The notes under the pieces were generated by a model that was given only the letters and a program-made list of their open reading frames with translations, was not told the origin of the DNA and did not search any database. The position numbers and the translations under genes are program-made. Of a DNA stretch of 64,000 nt, positions 1 to 11,600 are shown one piece after another. Location: positions 434,001 through 498,000 of the forward strand of contig JALIZF010001794.1 in assembly GCA_029948255.1 (NCBI GenBank). The letters are read 5' to 3'. The stretch comes from Telmatactis stephensoni. Taxonomy: Eukaryota; Cnidaria; Anthozoa; Actiniaria; Isophelliidae. Position 1 is the stretch's first letter. The number at the start of each line of letters is the position of its first letter.

Positions 1-66
1 TCAAAATTATCCATTTGTCCAAGACAATAGAAGCTGGAGACATGCGCAGATGTTATCACTTGCTGC
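1..66 (+). repeat. Right end of a dispersed MITE, cut by the window edge
   Basis: Bases 1-66 are nearly identical to 45007-45074 and to the reverse complement of 44066-44135. The shared end reads GTTATCACTTGCTGCT. In the other copies this is the terminal inverted repeat of a roughly 240-bp element, so this is the right end of another copy whose left part lies outside the window. It sits in the ASCC3 intron just upstream of the first visible exon. Confidence 0.75.
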
Positions 67-126
67 TAATGAGAAGAGTTTTCTTATTATATCTAAGACG
101 AAGTGTGTTGATTTGTTTGTTTGTAG

Positions 127-3100
127 GATGGAGTTACGCTAACACCGACCACTCCAGCACAAATCTGTTCGTACTACTACCTAAGCCATCTGACCATGCG
201 CATGTTCCGAGATCAGCTACACGCTGACCTGAATCTCCCTGATCTTTTAAAGATTCTCTCGGTAAGTGATAATTATGTAGAACTTGTTACTTGCGTGATT
301 TTATTGACCGATAAAATAATAAATGAAAATAAATAACTGTTATTTAAGTATCCACTGTCTTCTAGCGATGGCGCTCTAACTGAGAGGGAAATTGTATTCT
401 TAGTGCATTCAAATATTCTGTGCATAAAACTCTCAGCTCACTAGTTCGTTTTTGTTGACGGAGGAAAATCCTCGTTGAATGAGAACGAGAACGAACTAAC
501 AAATTCATGTCGTATGAGCTGCCCCAGACGACACAATAGCCGATACAACATCATAATTGGTGCATTGTAGTGAAAGTTTTAATTTATTGTATAAAGTGAT
601 TAATGTATAAATGTAATGTATTGTAGGATGCACACGAATATCTAGAGTTACCAGTTCGACATAACGAAGACGCCATAAACAAGTTAGTAGTCACTCCAAG
701 TAACTTTACGTAACATTGGTAAACTCAGTAAACAAACCTGTGAATAGTTTTCCCTTCCCTCTCCTTGTGTTCTTTTCTTTTTCCCCTCTTTTCTGTTTTG
801 TTGTTGTTGTTGTTGCAGGGGCGGATCCAGGGGAGGGGAGTGTCCACAGGTGCACCGGATACCCCCTAGCGCCGTACATACACTTATTAATTTTTAGGCT
901 TCTTGGGAGATGACGTCATTAGATTCCATTGTTAGGAGGCCGCCATCTTGGATGTGACGTCATCTCTCAAGAGGCCTATTTGGGACACCCCCTTTGCAAA
1001 ATCCTGCATCCGCCCCTGTGTTGTTGTTGTCGTTGTTATTGTTGTTGCTGTTGTGGTTGTGGTTAACACCAGAGATCAGTTATTTGAAAGCAGGTTAGTG
1101 CTAACCCAGGGTCATGGTTTTCTTTAGACTTAACCGTCGGATAGTGCTAATCTACTTTCAAACAACTGAGCACAGAAATCACAAATGCATAAACTTGGTT
1201 TCGCATCAGATCACCAAATGTTTATCAACAGGTGTATACTCTAATGTAGCCTTTGAACAGGCTCTTCTCTTCCTCCTCCCCTCCTGCATCCGCCCCTGTG
1301 TCGTTGTTGTCGTTGTTATTGTTGTTGCTGTTGTTGTTGTTGTTTCCCTTTTTTCTCGAGCCTTGAATTAATATTATAAAATCAATTATTGACTTGGTTT
1401 TGTTGTTGCAGGGATCTATCAGAGCAGCTTCCTCTAGAGGTTCCCCCTCATTCGTTCGACGATCCTCACACCAAAGCAAACCTACTTTTCCAGGCACATT
1501 TCTCACGGCTCCCTCTACCAAGCAGTGACTTCTTTACTGACCAGAAATCGGTTTTAGATCAGGCTATTAGAATACTACAGGTTGGTCATGGTGAAAATTG
1601 TCAACAATTAAACCTTATGATTGTGAAGTCCTAACAGGCACTCGTTAAAAAAGGTGGCCTACAGTTGCGTGAAACACAAATACGGGAAATTAAATGGAAC
1701 TATCGTGGTTACAGGAACCAGGAATAGAAGTATCCATTCTGTAATGCTGATAAAATGCTATCTCATGTGCAGTGATTCTTTATTAGTTGCCTCTCACATT
1801 CAGATAGCCATCTACCTTGGCTAGCCCGTATAGGTTATTGTAGATGGCTTGCATCTAAAAGCTTGTATAATGTCTGTATTGCAACTATATGCAAATAGTT
1901 TTTTAAAATCGTGATGCTATAAATAAAATATGTATATATGATAGCGAGAAAAGGGATACCTCAACAGAAGTGTCAAAACTAAATCAGACATCTCATCATC
2001 ATCACCATCATCGTCATCATAAATTTTGTCCATGTCGTGCGTGATTGGATCGCCTAATATGAAAAACGCTCTCTCAATTCGCCATTTGCAAAGCGTAACC
2101 GCAAAGTATTCATGGATTGTTTGGCTGGCCAGAAGAAAAAATGGCATCTTTAGATAGTGACGGAATTGAAGATGTGGCAAATTTCTGAAATTAACAAAAT
2201 AGCGGGAATGTTGAGCGGGCATTCTCGTAGATAAATATTATCTGTCCAGCCAAAAAAATCCATGCATGCTTTGCGGTCCAGACTGGAACCCAGATACCTG
2301 CTCATTTTGCAAGTAGCGAATAGACATTTGAGATATTTTTCTCTTTTCACCAAGATTTTTCAGTCCTGTTTTTTCCCCTTACCCAATATACCTATATAAC
2401 TTTGCTAATACTTTATTTCAGGCGATGATTGACTTGTGTGCAGACGAAGGATGGCTTGCTACTACATTGCGTATTATGCACATTGTACAAATGATTATCC
2501 AAGGCTGCTGGTTACATGACTGCTCATTAATGAACCTACCATCAATTACACCACAGCATTTAAACTTGTTTGTAGGACCTAAAGGACAGCCAATAGAAAG
2601 CTTGGCAGAACTCATCGATGTTGTAGAGACTACTCCAGATTGCTTGGTTAAAATGCTGCGAGGTGCATTTAGCTCCAACCACATCGAGCATGTAAGCTAA
2701 CGACTTCATAATTGTAGGAAAGAAAGAGCAGGGATATACTACAGCTCTCAATTTTCAATGCTATACTGTTTGCCTTGTTTTATATCATCGTTCAATACAT
2801 AAGGCAATGTAAAACCTTTTAGTTTTATTACATGCCTTCTGATCTTATCAAGTGTTTTCTGTTTTTAGCTTCACAGCGTTGTGAAAAATCTGCCCACCAT
2901 AAATGTATCCTTAAAACTGCGCGGAGCCTGGGCTGATGGTGATGGAGCTCAACAGGAGGAAAGGCCACTCAAGCTAGACTTAGTCGATGGTCGTCATGAC
3001 GACTGGAGTAAAGTGCACGCTGACCAAGAATATGCATTGAATATTAACTTGAAGCGTTTAAACCGTCTGAAGGTAAGGACGTTAAACCGCAGGCTTCGTC

Positions 3101-4141
3101 TTTCCATAAATATAAACATCCCAGCATTGAAAGGGACGCAAACGAACCGCACCACTGTTCAGTTAGAGTAGTGGCATGGAGTTGACGGTGTACGTATGGT
3201 CTGAGTAAGCTGTGGTAGTGTCCCTGCCCTCTCAGGGATCAATTTGTTCCTAAATGGAACCTGAGTGTTATCCAAGTGGGCGTGGCAACACATGATTTTT
3301 ATCCCTAAAAGTTACCAATTAAAAAACAGTAATATTGTTCAGTTTTAACAATATTTAAGACAGAATCTTCAAACTCCTTCTTGTAAAATTTATATGATGC
3401 GTGTTATTTACTGTAAAACACCTTAAAACTTACCAACTAAGCCTCTGTTATTCCACTAAAATTTGAAACAAATCTAAAAGGTACCAGATCGCTGATTTGG
3501 ATCCCTAAAAGTTACAAAGAGCATCCCCGCCCAAAATGTATGGGAATTCTTCCTACCGGGTCCTACTAGCAAAGGAAAAGCTAAATAAATATATTATGGT
3601 ATATGTCAATGGCCCGGTTGATCGAAAGGCGATTAGCGCAAACCCAATATTAAATCTAAAGAATACTCGAAAATAGGTTGTTCCCTTGCTCTGGCATAAT
3701 AATAATAATAATAAAACATATATATAAGGTACTCAGTACTGAGTACCTTAAAAATCTAAAGAAAACCGTTGGCTTTAACCCAGAATTAACTACAACCATG
3801 ATATATTCCTGATACTTTTCCTAACACTAGTGGTTGTTCCACAGGGAGGTGATGCCAGAGTTCATGCACCTCGTTTCCCCAAATCCAAGAGTGAAGCCTG
3901 GTGGTTGGTTTTAGGTGACACTGATACAGGAGAATTAGTCGCTCTAAAGAGACTGGCAACCGTGCGAAATATCACACAAACTACATTGTCATTTTTTGCC
4001 CCCGAGGAGCTGGGACGTAAGATATACACACTGTATTTAATGAGTGACGCGTATGTAGGCTTGGACCAGCAATATGATATCTACTTAGAGATTGTTGAAT
4101 CTAATATTGTAAGCCAGTTTATCACAGAGGTGAAGTTTTAA
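127..4141 (+). CDS. ASCC3: ASCC3, activating signal cointegrator 1 complex helicase subunit (C-terminal part)
   Basis: Six exons in one continuous frame: 127-261, 627-682, 1412-1580, 2422-2691, 2869-3072 and 3845-4141 (stop TAA). All junctions are GT/AG, with phases 0,2,0,0,0. They encode about 376 residues of the second Sec63 module, with stretches such as LPVRHNEDAINK, PHSFDDPHTKANLLFQAH and the terminal APRFPKSKSEAWWLVLG followed by SDAYVGLDQQYDIYLE. ASCC3 is a large Ski2-like DNA/RNA helicase. It unwinds alkylated DNA for ALKBH3 and works in the ASC-1 complex that splits collided ribosomes. The helicase cassettes lie upstream, outside the window. SNRNP200 shares the Sec63 fold, but these blocks fit ASCC3 better. 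The introns carry MITEs. The gene converges on ZMYND11. Confidence 0.93.
816..1018. repeat. MITE, about 203 bp, in an ASCC3 intron
   Basis: The ends are inverted: CAGGGGCGGATCCAGG on the left against CCTGCATCCGCCCCTG on the right. An internal segment (CTTGGGAGATGACGTCA against TGACGTCATCTCTCAAG) is also inverted. It is inserted in a GTT-repeat tract, which hides any target-site duplication. A second isolated right end of the same family is at 1283-1300. Confidence 0.75.
1050..1285 (+). repeat. Dispersed repeat, copy A (ASCC3 intron)
   Basis: About 235 bp starting in a GTT-rich run and the motif GGTTAACACCAGAGATCAG are repeated nearly base for base at 11329-11564 in a ZMYND11 intron. There is no coding potential beyond shadow ORFs. 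The GTT lead-in suggests that both copies are parts of a larger repeat. Confidence 0.8.
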
Positions 4142-4176
4142 TAAGAGTATTAATAGCTAAATATAATTCTTATATA

Positions 4177-4182
4177 AATAAA
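4177..4182 (+). promoter_or_regulatory. Polyadenylation signal of ASCC3
   Basis: A canonical AATAAA lies 36 bases after the ASCC3 stop codon, on the coding strand, in AT-rich sequence. No other AATAAA lies closer. Confidence 0.7.
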
Positions 4183-4856
4183 GTAACCTGATAATTTATC
4201 TTGAATTCAAAATAAACATAGAAACGTACGTGCTGGTGTAGTTGGCTTTAATCTTCGTGTAAACGCTACAACATCCACGTTGTTGGCTCAACTGTTGTCG
4301 ACAGTTCAAACGCACCCAACGTTGCGTTAGTTTGGTAGCGAACAGTTTCCACAGTCGCTTCAGCACTTGTTCAATTCTGTTGAACGCAGAAGATGAATCG
4401 ATTGCGACCCCCAACGTTATATAGGCGGGATTACCACTAATGGTATACTTTCTGACAACATCGGGACGACAGCGGTAAAATGTACCACACATGCGTGCAT
4501 TGCCGCGAAAGCCAAACTTAATCCCACAAACCTCATTTTAACAGTCACACCCGTGTTCAAAATTAAGCTCAAATATGTGATATATTGTGATATGGGAAAA
4601 TGTATAGAAAAAACTATAACAAATGTTAATTTCCATACTATTGTGACTTCGATTCTGAGTCTTTTTGAATTAAAAAAGGTTTGAAGTAACAATTTTAGTT
4701 TGGGAATCAGCAGTTCAACCCACACACATCTATTTGATGTAATATTGCTTAAGAGATCATGTGATCATGACGCGGACGCGCGTAAGCCCACATGCTCAGG
4801 CGTTTTGACGGCGGTGTTCCCGGCGTCTGGTAATAGCCCACTACTTATATCATGTC

Positions 4857-4975
4857 AAGAGACCATAATGGACTATAATGCTAAGAGAGCGAAAACTCAC
4901 TATTGATGTCTGTTCGCGGCGACTAAGGCTATTTTTAGTAATTTCGCCATCGCGCGTGCAAGGCTCTGCAGTTTC
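4857..4975 (+). repeat. Half copy of the palindromic GCGCGC-arm MITE
   Basis: The stretch from TCAAGAGACCATAAT to CGCGCGTGCAAGGCTC matches the left arm of the palindromic elements at 24778-25054 and 31942-32220. The right arm is missing, so this is a truncated, more diverged copy. Confidence 0.7.
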
Positions 4976-5289
4976 AGCGTGTAACAGCTGCTTTATACTT
5001 CAAGGTCGTGCTTTTGTGGTAATTGTTGTAATATATTGGTCCGACAGTATGGCCACATATTAACTACTAACATTGTTACCCAAGACACTTGTCACGTCTT
5101 GTCGTTTGTCATTAAAGGCCTTTTGGAGTACAGAAAGTAAAAACGTGTTATTCAGCTACTTACCCCTTTAGGCTACGCCCACACCAATTCGATTAATTTG
5201 TTGTCAATCCTAAGGTGCGAAACCGTAAGAATTAAAGAAAGGATAAGTATGGACACAGCGTTATTTTCAGTGTAGTGTTGTGACGTAAA

Positions 5290-5444
5290 TAGAGCAGATT
5301 TCGTATGAGTGTGAAAATGGCACCGCACGGTCACGGTACGGTTACGGCAAGAATTTTGAATGTTTTTAAACCTACAGACATCACGGCACTGACACGGCCA
5401 CGGCACGGCGCGGTTCGTTTCACAATCATACGAAATCTGCTCTA
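5290..5444. repeat. MITE with TAGAGCAGATTTCGTATGA ends
   Basis: A perfect terminal inverted repeat of about 19 bp (TAGAGCAGATTTCGTATGA against its complement ending at 5444) flanks a core rich in CACGGCAC and CACGGTTACGG motifs. Elements at about 34500-34595 and 55917-56068 have the same kind of core and similar ends, so this is a family. Confidence 0.75.
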
Positions 5445-5600
5445 TACACGTAAGAATGGCGCGAGTGAGTGCGGTCGAGTCGTGTGTGGTGTCATTTCGA
5501 TCAGGAAAGAGAGCCATTTCGTTGTACAAATAAAAGGTTTAATTCGTTCAGTACCATGCAAGGGAACTTATACTACATCAGGATTTTATTGACTGCACTC

Positions 5601-5886
5601 TGACGTCATTAAGTAGCTTGACGAATATAAAGTGTAAAGTATGACATCACAATGAAGAGTGGTCCACTTAACCCGTGAAACAAAAACTAATACTATGTGA
5701 AAAGCGAATTGAAACAAAACAAATAAAACAAAGAGGCGCTCATGACGTCATTAAGTAGCTTTACGAATATAAAGTGTAAAGTATGACATCACAATGAAGA
5801 GTGGTCCACTTAACCCGTGAAACAAAAACTAATACTATGTGAAAAGCGAATTGAAACAAAACAAATAAAACAAAGAGGCGCTCATG
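5601..5886 (+). repeat. 143-bp tandem duplication
   Basis: The 143-bp unit starting TGACGTCATTAAGTAGCTT occurs twice back to back (5601-5743, 5744-5886). The copies differ at only one or two positions, so the duplication is recent. Confidence 0.85.
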
Positions 5887-6225
5887 AAAGCCGAAATGAC
5901 TGTTCACGTTCCATTATTTTGGACATTTTAGACCATTTTGAGGTTTGACAAACCATCAGAAAAGTCACTTTTATGGCCACCTGTTCGATTATAATCTATG
6001 TATTATTAAGCTAATAAGGTGCTTATATTCAGTGTTTATTATACAATTCTCAAAAGAACGCACGTAATATGCACAAGAACCCGAAAAATATGAGACCGTT
6101 TTTGGTTAGTAACCGATTTGAATGGCTTCCCGGTGCAAAGCCGCGCGCTAATCAAAGTCAAAAGTGGCAATAAAAACGACATCATTTGTATTGATTTTTG
6201 CAGAATTGTATAATAAATATGTTAT

Positions 6226-6352
6226 TAGTCGATTAACCAGGGAATACAGCTGTGAATTTTTAATTGTCACTTGCACTTTGGCTCACCTAAAGGTTCGCCA
6301 AAATACAGCGTGACTCGTAAAAAACATAGCTGTATTAGCTGGTTAGTCGACC
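6226..6352. repeat. Short inverted-repeat element (MITE)
   Basis: The left arm TTAGTCGATTAACCAGGGAA and the right arm TAGCTGGTTAGTCGACC are imperfect inverted repeats about 80 bp apart. The element directly abuts the next inverted repeat at 6355. Confidence 0.6.
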
Positions 6353-6354
6353 AA

Positions 6355-6504
6355 TAGAGTGCTTACAATATACATTCGTGAAAAAGTTAGCGAACTAAAT
6401 TGTACTTAATAGCGCGAAATCCTTTGTTTTCTATTGTTTAATTAGTGCAAATTAGGTGCAATTTCTTACAAATAGTTTTTCACGGATATATTGTAAGCAC
6501 TCTA
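6355..6504. repeat. MITE with TAGAGTGCTTACAATATA ends
   Basis: The ends are nearly perfect inverted repeats of about 32 bp: TAGAGTGCTTACAATATA at the left and TATATTGTAAGCACTCTA at the right. The middle is AT-rich and non-coding. Confidence 0.75.
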
Positions 6505-6724
6505 ACCTATATTTACACGACTCTCAAAAACGTTGCGGACTTGTGATGCATCACCAATGAGGACTGGTGACAATTTTTATGGAGGTCCAGAAAGGCCCCT
6601 TTATAAACAAGACAAGCATGGCGGCAAATGTGCAGTTGTGAATAATTTATTTCAGTTTACAGTTGGACTCACTTGATGCCATGTGTTGTGATGATTTTAG
6701 AGAACTATTGACCACTTTCACATT

Positions 6725-7357
6725 GAGCAGGGACTAGGTACGAATTCCTGATGTGAAAATCAACCCAAGACCCACACAGCCAGACAGAGCACATCGAGCT
6801 TTATAGTAATAAAATAATCATCATATAACGCGTATACTGCGAACTCTAAATATGCACACAGCACACGCACACTTCTCGAATTTTTTGTCAGTGTAAATGA
6901 ATACTGAATTTGCTCAAAAACGTATTTTATAAAAGAAATAGAAAACTTGCTGTGCTGAGTGCAGATTTAGAGATCAGAACACTCGAGAAGCGATGAGAAC
7001 ACGAGGCGTAACGCTTCCCTCCTGTTCTGATCAATCCCCGCGTGCTCTAAATCTGCACACAGCTAGCACGCGCACGCGTTTTCTAGTTCTTCAGTACAAA
7101 ATCCTGAAGTTTGGTGTTAATCGGGTCAATATTGAACAACTTACAGTCATTCAAAAACTCACAAATTTACTAAGAAATGTATGAATTACCGAACAACTGT
7201 CCACTGCTTCACTCATTTCTTTGTAAATTCTATCATATATAAATGCCTTTAAGTAACCACAAACTTCAGGATTTTGTATAGCTCGATGTGCTTTGTCTGG
7301 CTATGTGGGTCTTGTGTTGATTATCACAATATAGGGACTCGTTCCCAGTCCCTGCTC
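6725..7357. mobile_element. Non-autonomous TIR element, about 630 bp
   Basis: Imperfect terminal inverted repeats of about 80-90 bp. The outer end is GAGCAGGGACTAGG on the left and CCAGTCCCTGCTC on the right. The inner parts share GACCCACACAGCCAGACA and GCACATCGAGCT. The interior holds a second inverted pair (about 6943-7082, CTAAATCTGCACACAGC-like). No transposase is visible. A related end is at about 49017-49150. Confidence 0.7.
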
Positions 7358-7782
7358 GATATGAAAGTCGTGAATGTAACCTCTTTGTCATGAGCCAGTC
7401 CTTTTTGGTGATCGATTGGTAAGTGGTAAAATTTACAAAGTACAAACTGTTGAATGTGACAGTGCTTATCACTGTTTCACGGGTTTAGTCAAATCACTCC
7501 ATTACTGAACATTTGTACGTAGTCAAATCTTTATAAAGTGGCCAGACTTGAAGAATGAATAGACGGTTTTCAAAAGGTTATCGTTGTACCCAACAACGTT
7601 TTGAATCACAAAATATTCCATGAAAACCATCTATACGAATATTCAGTGTGAGGAAATACAATACAAAAACACTCTTTGTGAGTGAAAACTGACCGACTGG
7701 TTGCCACTTTACATAAATTTGCCTGTACTGAGAAAGTCTGATAAAATCCACTCTTACAAAAAGTTAAATAAATAAGAAATTA

Positions 7783-8043
7783 CAGTGAAACCCCGTCAAT
7801 GCGGCCACCTATGGGTGAAAAACAACTGGGGTGGCCGTAAAGGGGTATTTTTTAATAAAGAAATAGAAAACGCGCGCGCGTGCTGTGCGCAGATTTACGC
7901 GTTCGGCCAATGAGAGCGCGCGTTATATGATGGTCATTTTATAAAGAGATTAAGAGCAATCTCTAGTTGCCGGGCCAAAATGTGTCGTCCGTAACAGCGG
8001 AGTGGCCGTATTAACGGGGTGGCCGTAAGGCGTGGTTCCACTG
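7783..8043. repeat. Tc1/mariner-superfamily (pogo/Tigger-like) MITE
   Basis: The ends are CAGTGAAACCCCGTCAATGC and GGCGTGGTTCCACTG, each followed inward by GTGGCCGTA-type subterminal repeats. The element is flanked by TA on both sides. CAGTG-AACC ends with a TA duplication are typical of pogo/Tigger-type elements, so that assignment rests on family knowledge. There is no coding capacity. Confidence 0.75.
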
Positions 8044-8638
8044 TAAATAACTACTTCACGTATTACTTTATATTGTGACGTAAAGAGGGCAGCAATGGTA
8101 TAAACACAACTACTTGAATTACTTTCTTATGTGATGTTGTAAAGGGTGAGAGTTACACTAACAGTGCTAATGTTTGTCACACAACACACGTAACTGTAAC
8201 AAATACTTTGTCATGATTCAGCGTGACAGTGTTTGTTAAACAACTAGTTCTGTACAAATGGGCTGGGTTCCTGAAAGGTGAGTGAGTAGATTCACGGACG
8301 ACCTTGGACATTCTTGGTATGAGAGTTTAACTCTTAATTGACAGTAAATTACATAAATATAGAACACCTAGAATGTCACCTCATCATCCTTATTTAAAAT
8401 GACCTCAAGAACCAAGACCTTAAATCTTGTACTGGTAGATTTGTCAAACGCGACGCGAGAATAGCACTTGAGATGCGTGTATTTTACATTCGTTTACTGC
8501 GCGACGACCGTGACCACGTCACGTTCAGGTTGTCCTCTTCTTCACGTCGGGGACGTCAACGGTCATTTTGAATCTAATTAATCAGCGTGCACGGAGTCGC
8601 GTCGTGTTTGCTATGTACTACGTACTGACCAACCGCCA

Positions 8639-11600
8639 TCAACATGACTTTGTACAATTTCTACCACAGTTACAAGCAAGGCGCATACAATGGTATCGAT
8701 GAGAACACCAATCAGCCTTTTGACAGTCGACAGTACAGTAACTAGTATTCCAGCAACATGGATAAAAGGCTTCGTTGGAACAATAAGCACACCACTGTTT
8801 TCGCTTGGTGGACGACACAGCTTCTTTGAGCGCCCTCTCGGCTTCATCTCGAGTAGTTTGTAAAGTTCTTTGAACTTGTCGTTCGTGTTCTTTTTTGGCC
8901 TTCTTCACAGCATCAGCAATGGCTTTTTCGCGTTCTAGTCGTTCTTTGTTAAGGGCACGCTTGATTTCATCCAGATTTTTTCGTTCTCTGGGTTTCGATG
9001 ACCCAGGACACACAGTGGTACTCAAATCTCGACATAATTCTTGGTCTCCAGGTGCTGATCCATTGGTCATAACATGATTACAAGTTCCATCTACATTATT
9101 CCCCATACTTTCCAGTTTTTCAAGCCGTTGCTTATATTCCTTTGCTCTGTTTCGTTCGCCTTCTAAATTCAGCACTGCGGAGTTCAAGTGATCCTCTAAT
9201 GTTTTCGCGTGATCTTGAAGAATCTTGATCCGTTCGTCTTTTCTTTTAATTATTTCAGCATTTTTCTTGATTTCGTCCTCTAATTTTTTACTAAGTTCAT
9301 TTATTTTTTGTTGAAGTTCGCTATTTTCAGATTGTTTCCCACAGTTTCTGTTTTCATCGCACAGTGTGTTAGCCTGCACTGACTTTTCTACGTACACCGA
9401 GTCTCTTGCTTTCAAAGTGGGCAAATTCTGGAACACAAGATCAGATACGAGACTAGTTACAAACGTGCACAAAGTAATTTGATACAGATGTGTAAATGGG
9501 CCTTGCATGGAAGCTTTATATACCTATTTCAATACACGTTGCCGGCAAAAGCCTACGCGACTCACCCGAAAGGTAGTATGGGTAGAAATTACTAGAGCTA
9601 CAATAAAACCACACAAATATCCACACCATAATTCAACTTCAGCTTGTCATGACCTAATACATCAAAGAGCTTCATTTGCTGATGCTGAAATCAAGACCAA
9701 TGCGAAAAATAGAGGGAAATTTTGCAACTACCCATACTCCTTTTCGGTCTAGTCGCGTAGACTTGATACCTATCATACGACAACCTTTGTTGAAATAGGT
9801 ATATAAGGCCCCAGTCAAGTGAGAATGTGAGTCGATGCAAGTTTTGTTTAAACAGTTACCGCGCCTAACTTCGCAAGTTCTTTTTTCTCGTTTTTAGTCC
9901 AAATTTCTATTAACAAACAACCCAAACAAAAGCAACCTATATTCTGTCCTTATCCTTCAGCTGCTTGATTTTAGTCGAGGGTTTTCTAACAACTTACGTT
10001 CACTTGCGTGGAATGGTGTTCAAATGACACAAGCACTCACAAGTCAAAACTTGAATTACAACTTGTACATTGAATTGCGTTCTCGTTTGACCGGAACCAA
10101 AAAAGCTTAAATGTTTCAGTGATATTTTGCGTTTTATCGTCAAAGCAAGGGAGCACGTCAAAAGTCTGTTTGGCAGTTATTGTCTGTGTGTTGATTGATT
10201 GGTTAAAAATGTACGATGTTGCAGGTGTCCCTGTTTCTGATAGACATGCATGGGAGTTCCTGGCAACGTTGTTGTGTTCAAGGTAAGCAAAGATGAAAGT
10301 AATTTATTTTACGTCGAAACAAACCCAAACTGTCTGCCATATCTCTAGCCATCGTATTGCTACATGTAGAGTAACAATTATGTACATGAATGCCCTGTAG
10401 AGGTTATCATTACCTTTGCTATTTTATTTTCCAGCTGATTAAGCTGTCGTTGATACAACTTCATTTCTTCCACAGCTTGCAGCCATCTTTGGGGTCGTTT
10501 TTTGACATCGGGTTTTTGGGTTATTGGTGTTATATTCTTACTTACGACCCAGGCCCTTTGATGTGCGCTGCCAAAAAATCGCACCAGTGCTTTAGTCTTT
10601 TCTTCGTTCCATTCCAGTAGCTTGGACGGCCATGGTGGTTCGCCTGTCATTTTGGCCCAAACTAACTCGTGTGGATAAAACTAAACAAACAAAAACATAC
10701 TCGTTAAAATATCTCTCCTTATACTAACCACAACTTGACTACTTTTTGCTGTTGTTGTTGCTGCTGATTTACTGTTGTTTTTGTTGCTTTAGATATTGTA
10801 GTTGTTGTTGCTGCTGATTTACTGTTGTTTTTGTTGCTTTAGATATTGTAGTTGTTGTTGCTGCTGATTTACTGTTGTTTTTGTTGCTTTAGATATTGTA
10901 GTTGTTGTTGCTGCTGATTTACTGTTGTTTTTGTTGCTTTAGATATTGTAGTTGTTGTTGCTGCTGATTTACTGTTGTTTTTGTTGCTTTAGATATTGTA
11001 GTTGTTGTTGCTGCGGAGTTGTTGTTGTTGTTGTTGTTGTTGTTGTTGCACTGCAAAAACGCGCGAGTAAATTAACTCAAAAATTTGAGTAAATCGATGC
11101 ATCCACAATAACTTACTTATCCCAGTAAATTTACTCAGTTATTTGAGTAACTGAGTACCCTTTACTCAAATAACTGAGTAACCGCGTAGCCTTTACTCAA
11201 ATAACTGAGTAAATTTACTCGGATAAGTGAGTTACTGTGGATGCACCGATTTACTCAAGTTTATAAGTAAATTTACTCGCGCGTTTTTGCAGTGTGTTTT
11301 TGTTGTTGTTGTTGTTACTGTTGTTGTTGTTGTGGTTGTGGTTAACACCAGAGATCAGTTATTTGAAAGCAGGTTAGCGCTAACCCAGGGTCATGGTTTT
11401 CTTTAGACTTAACCGTCGGATAGTGCTAATCTACTTTCAAACAACTGAGCACAGAAATCACAAATGCATAAACTTGGTTTCGCATCAGATCACCAAACGT
11501 TTATCAACAGGTGTATACTCTAATGTAGCCTTTGAACAGGCTCTTCTCTTCCTCCTCCCCTCCCCTCCCCTCCCCCCACAGGCTGTTCACGGACTAACTC

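Larger units (their letters stand above)
4183..8638. other. Intergenic region between ASCC3 and ZMYND11, repeat-rich
   Basis: No convincing gene is present. Open frames here are short and have no recognisable domains. The identifiable content is the set of inverted-repeat elements and one tandem duplication listed separately. About 4183-4856 and 8050-8600 hold nothing I can name. The two flanking genes converge here, so parts may be 3' untranslated sequence. Confidence 0.6.

Noticed and set aside
8895..9077. Plus-strand ORF over ZMYND11 exon 9
   Set aside because: Shadow of the coiled-coil coding sequence on the minus strand.
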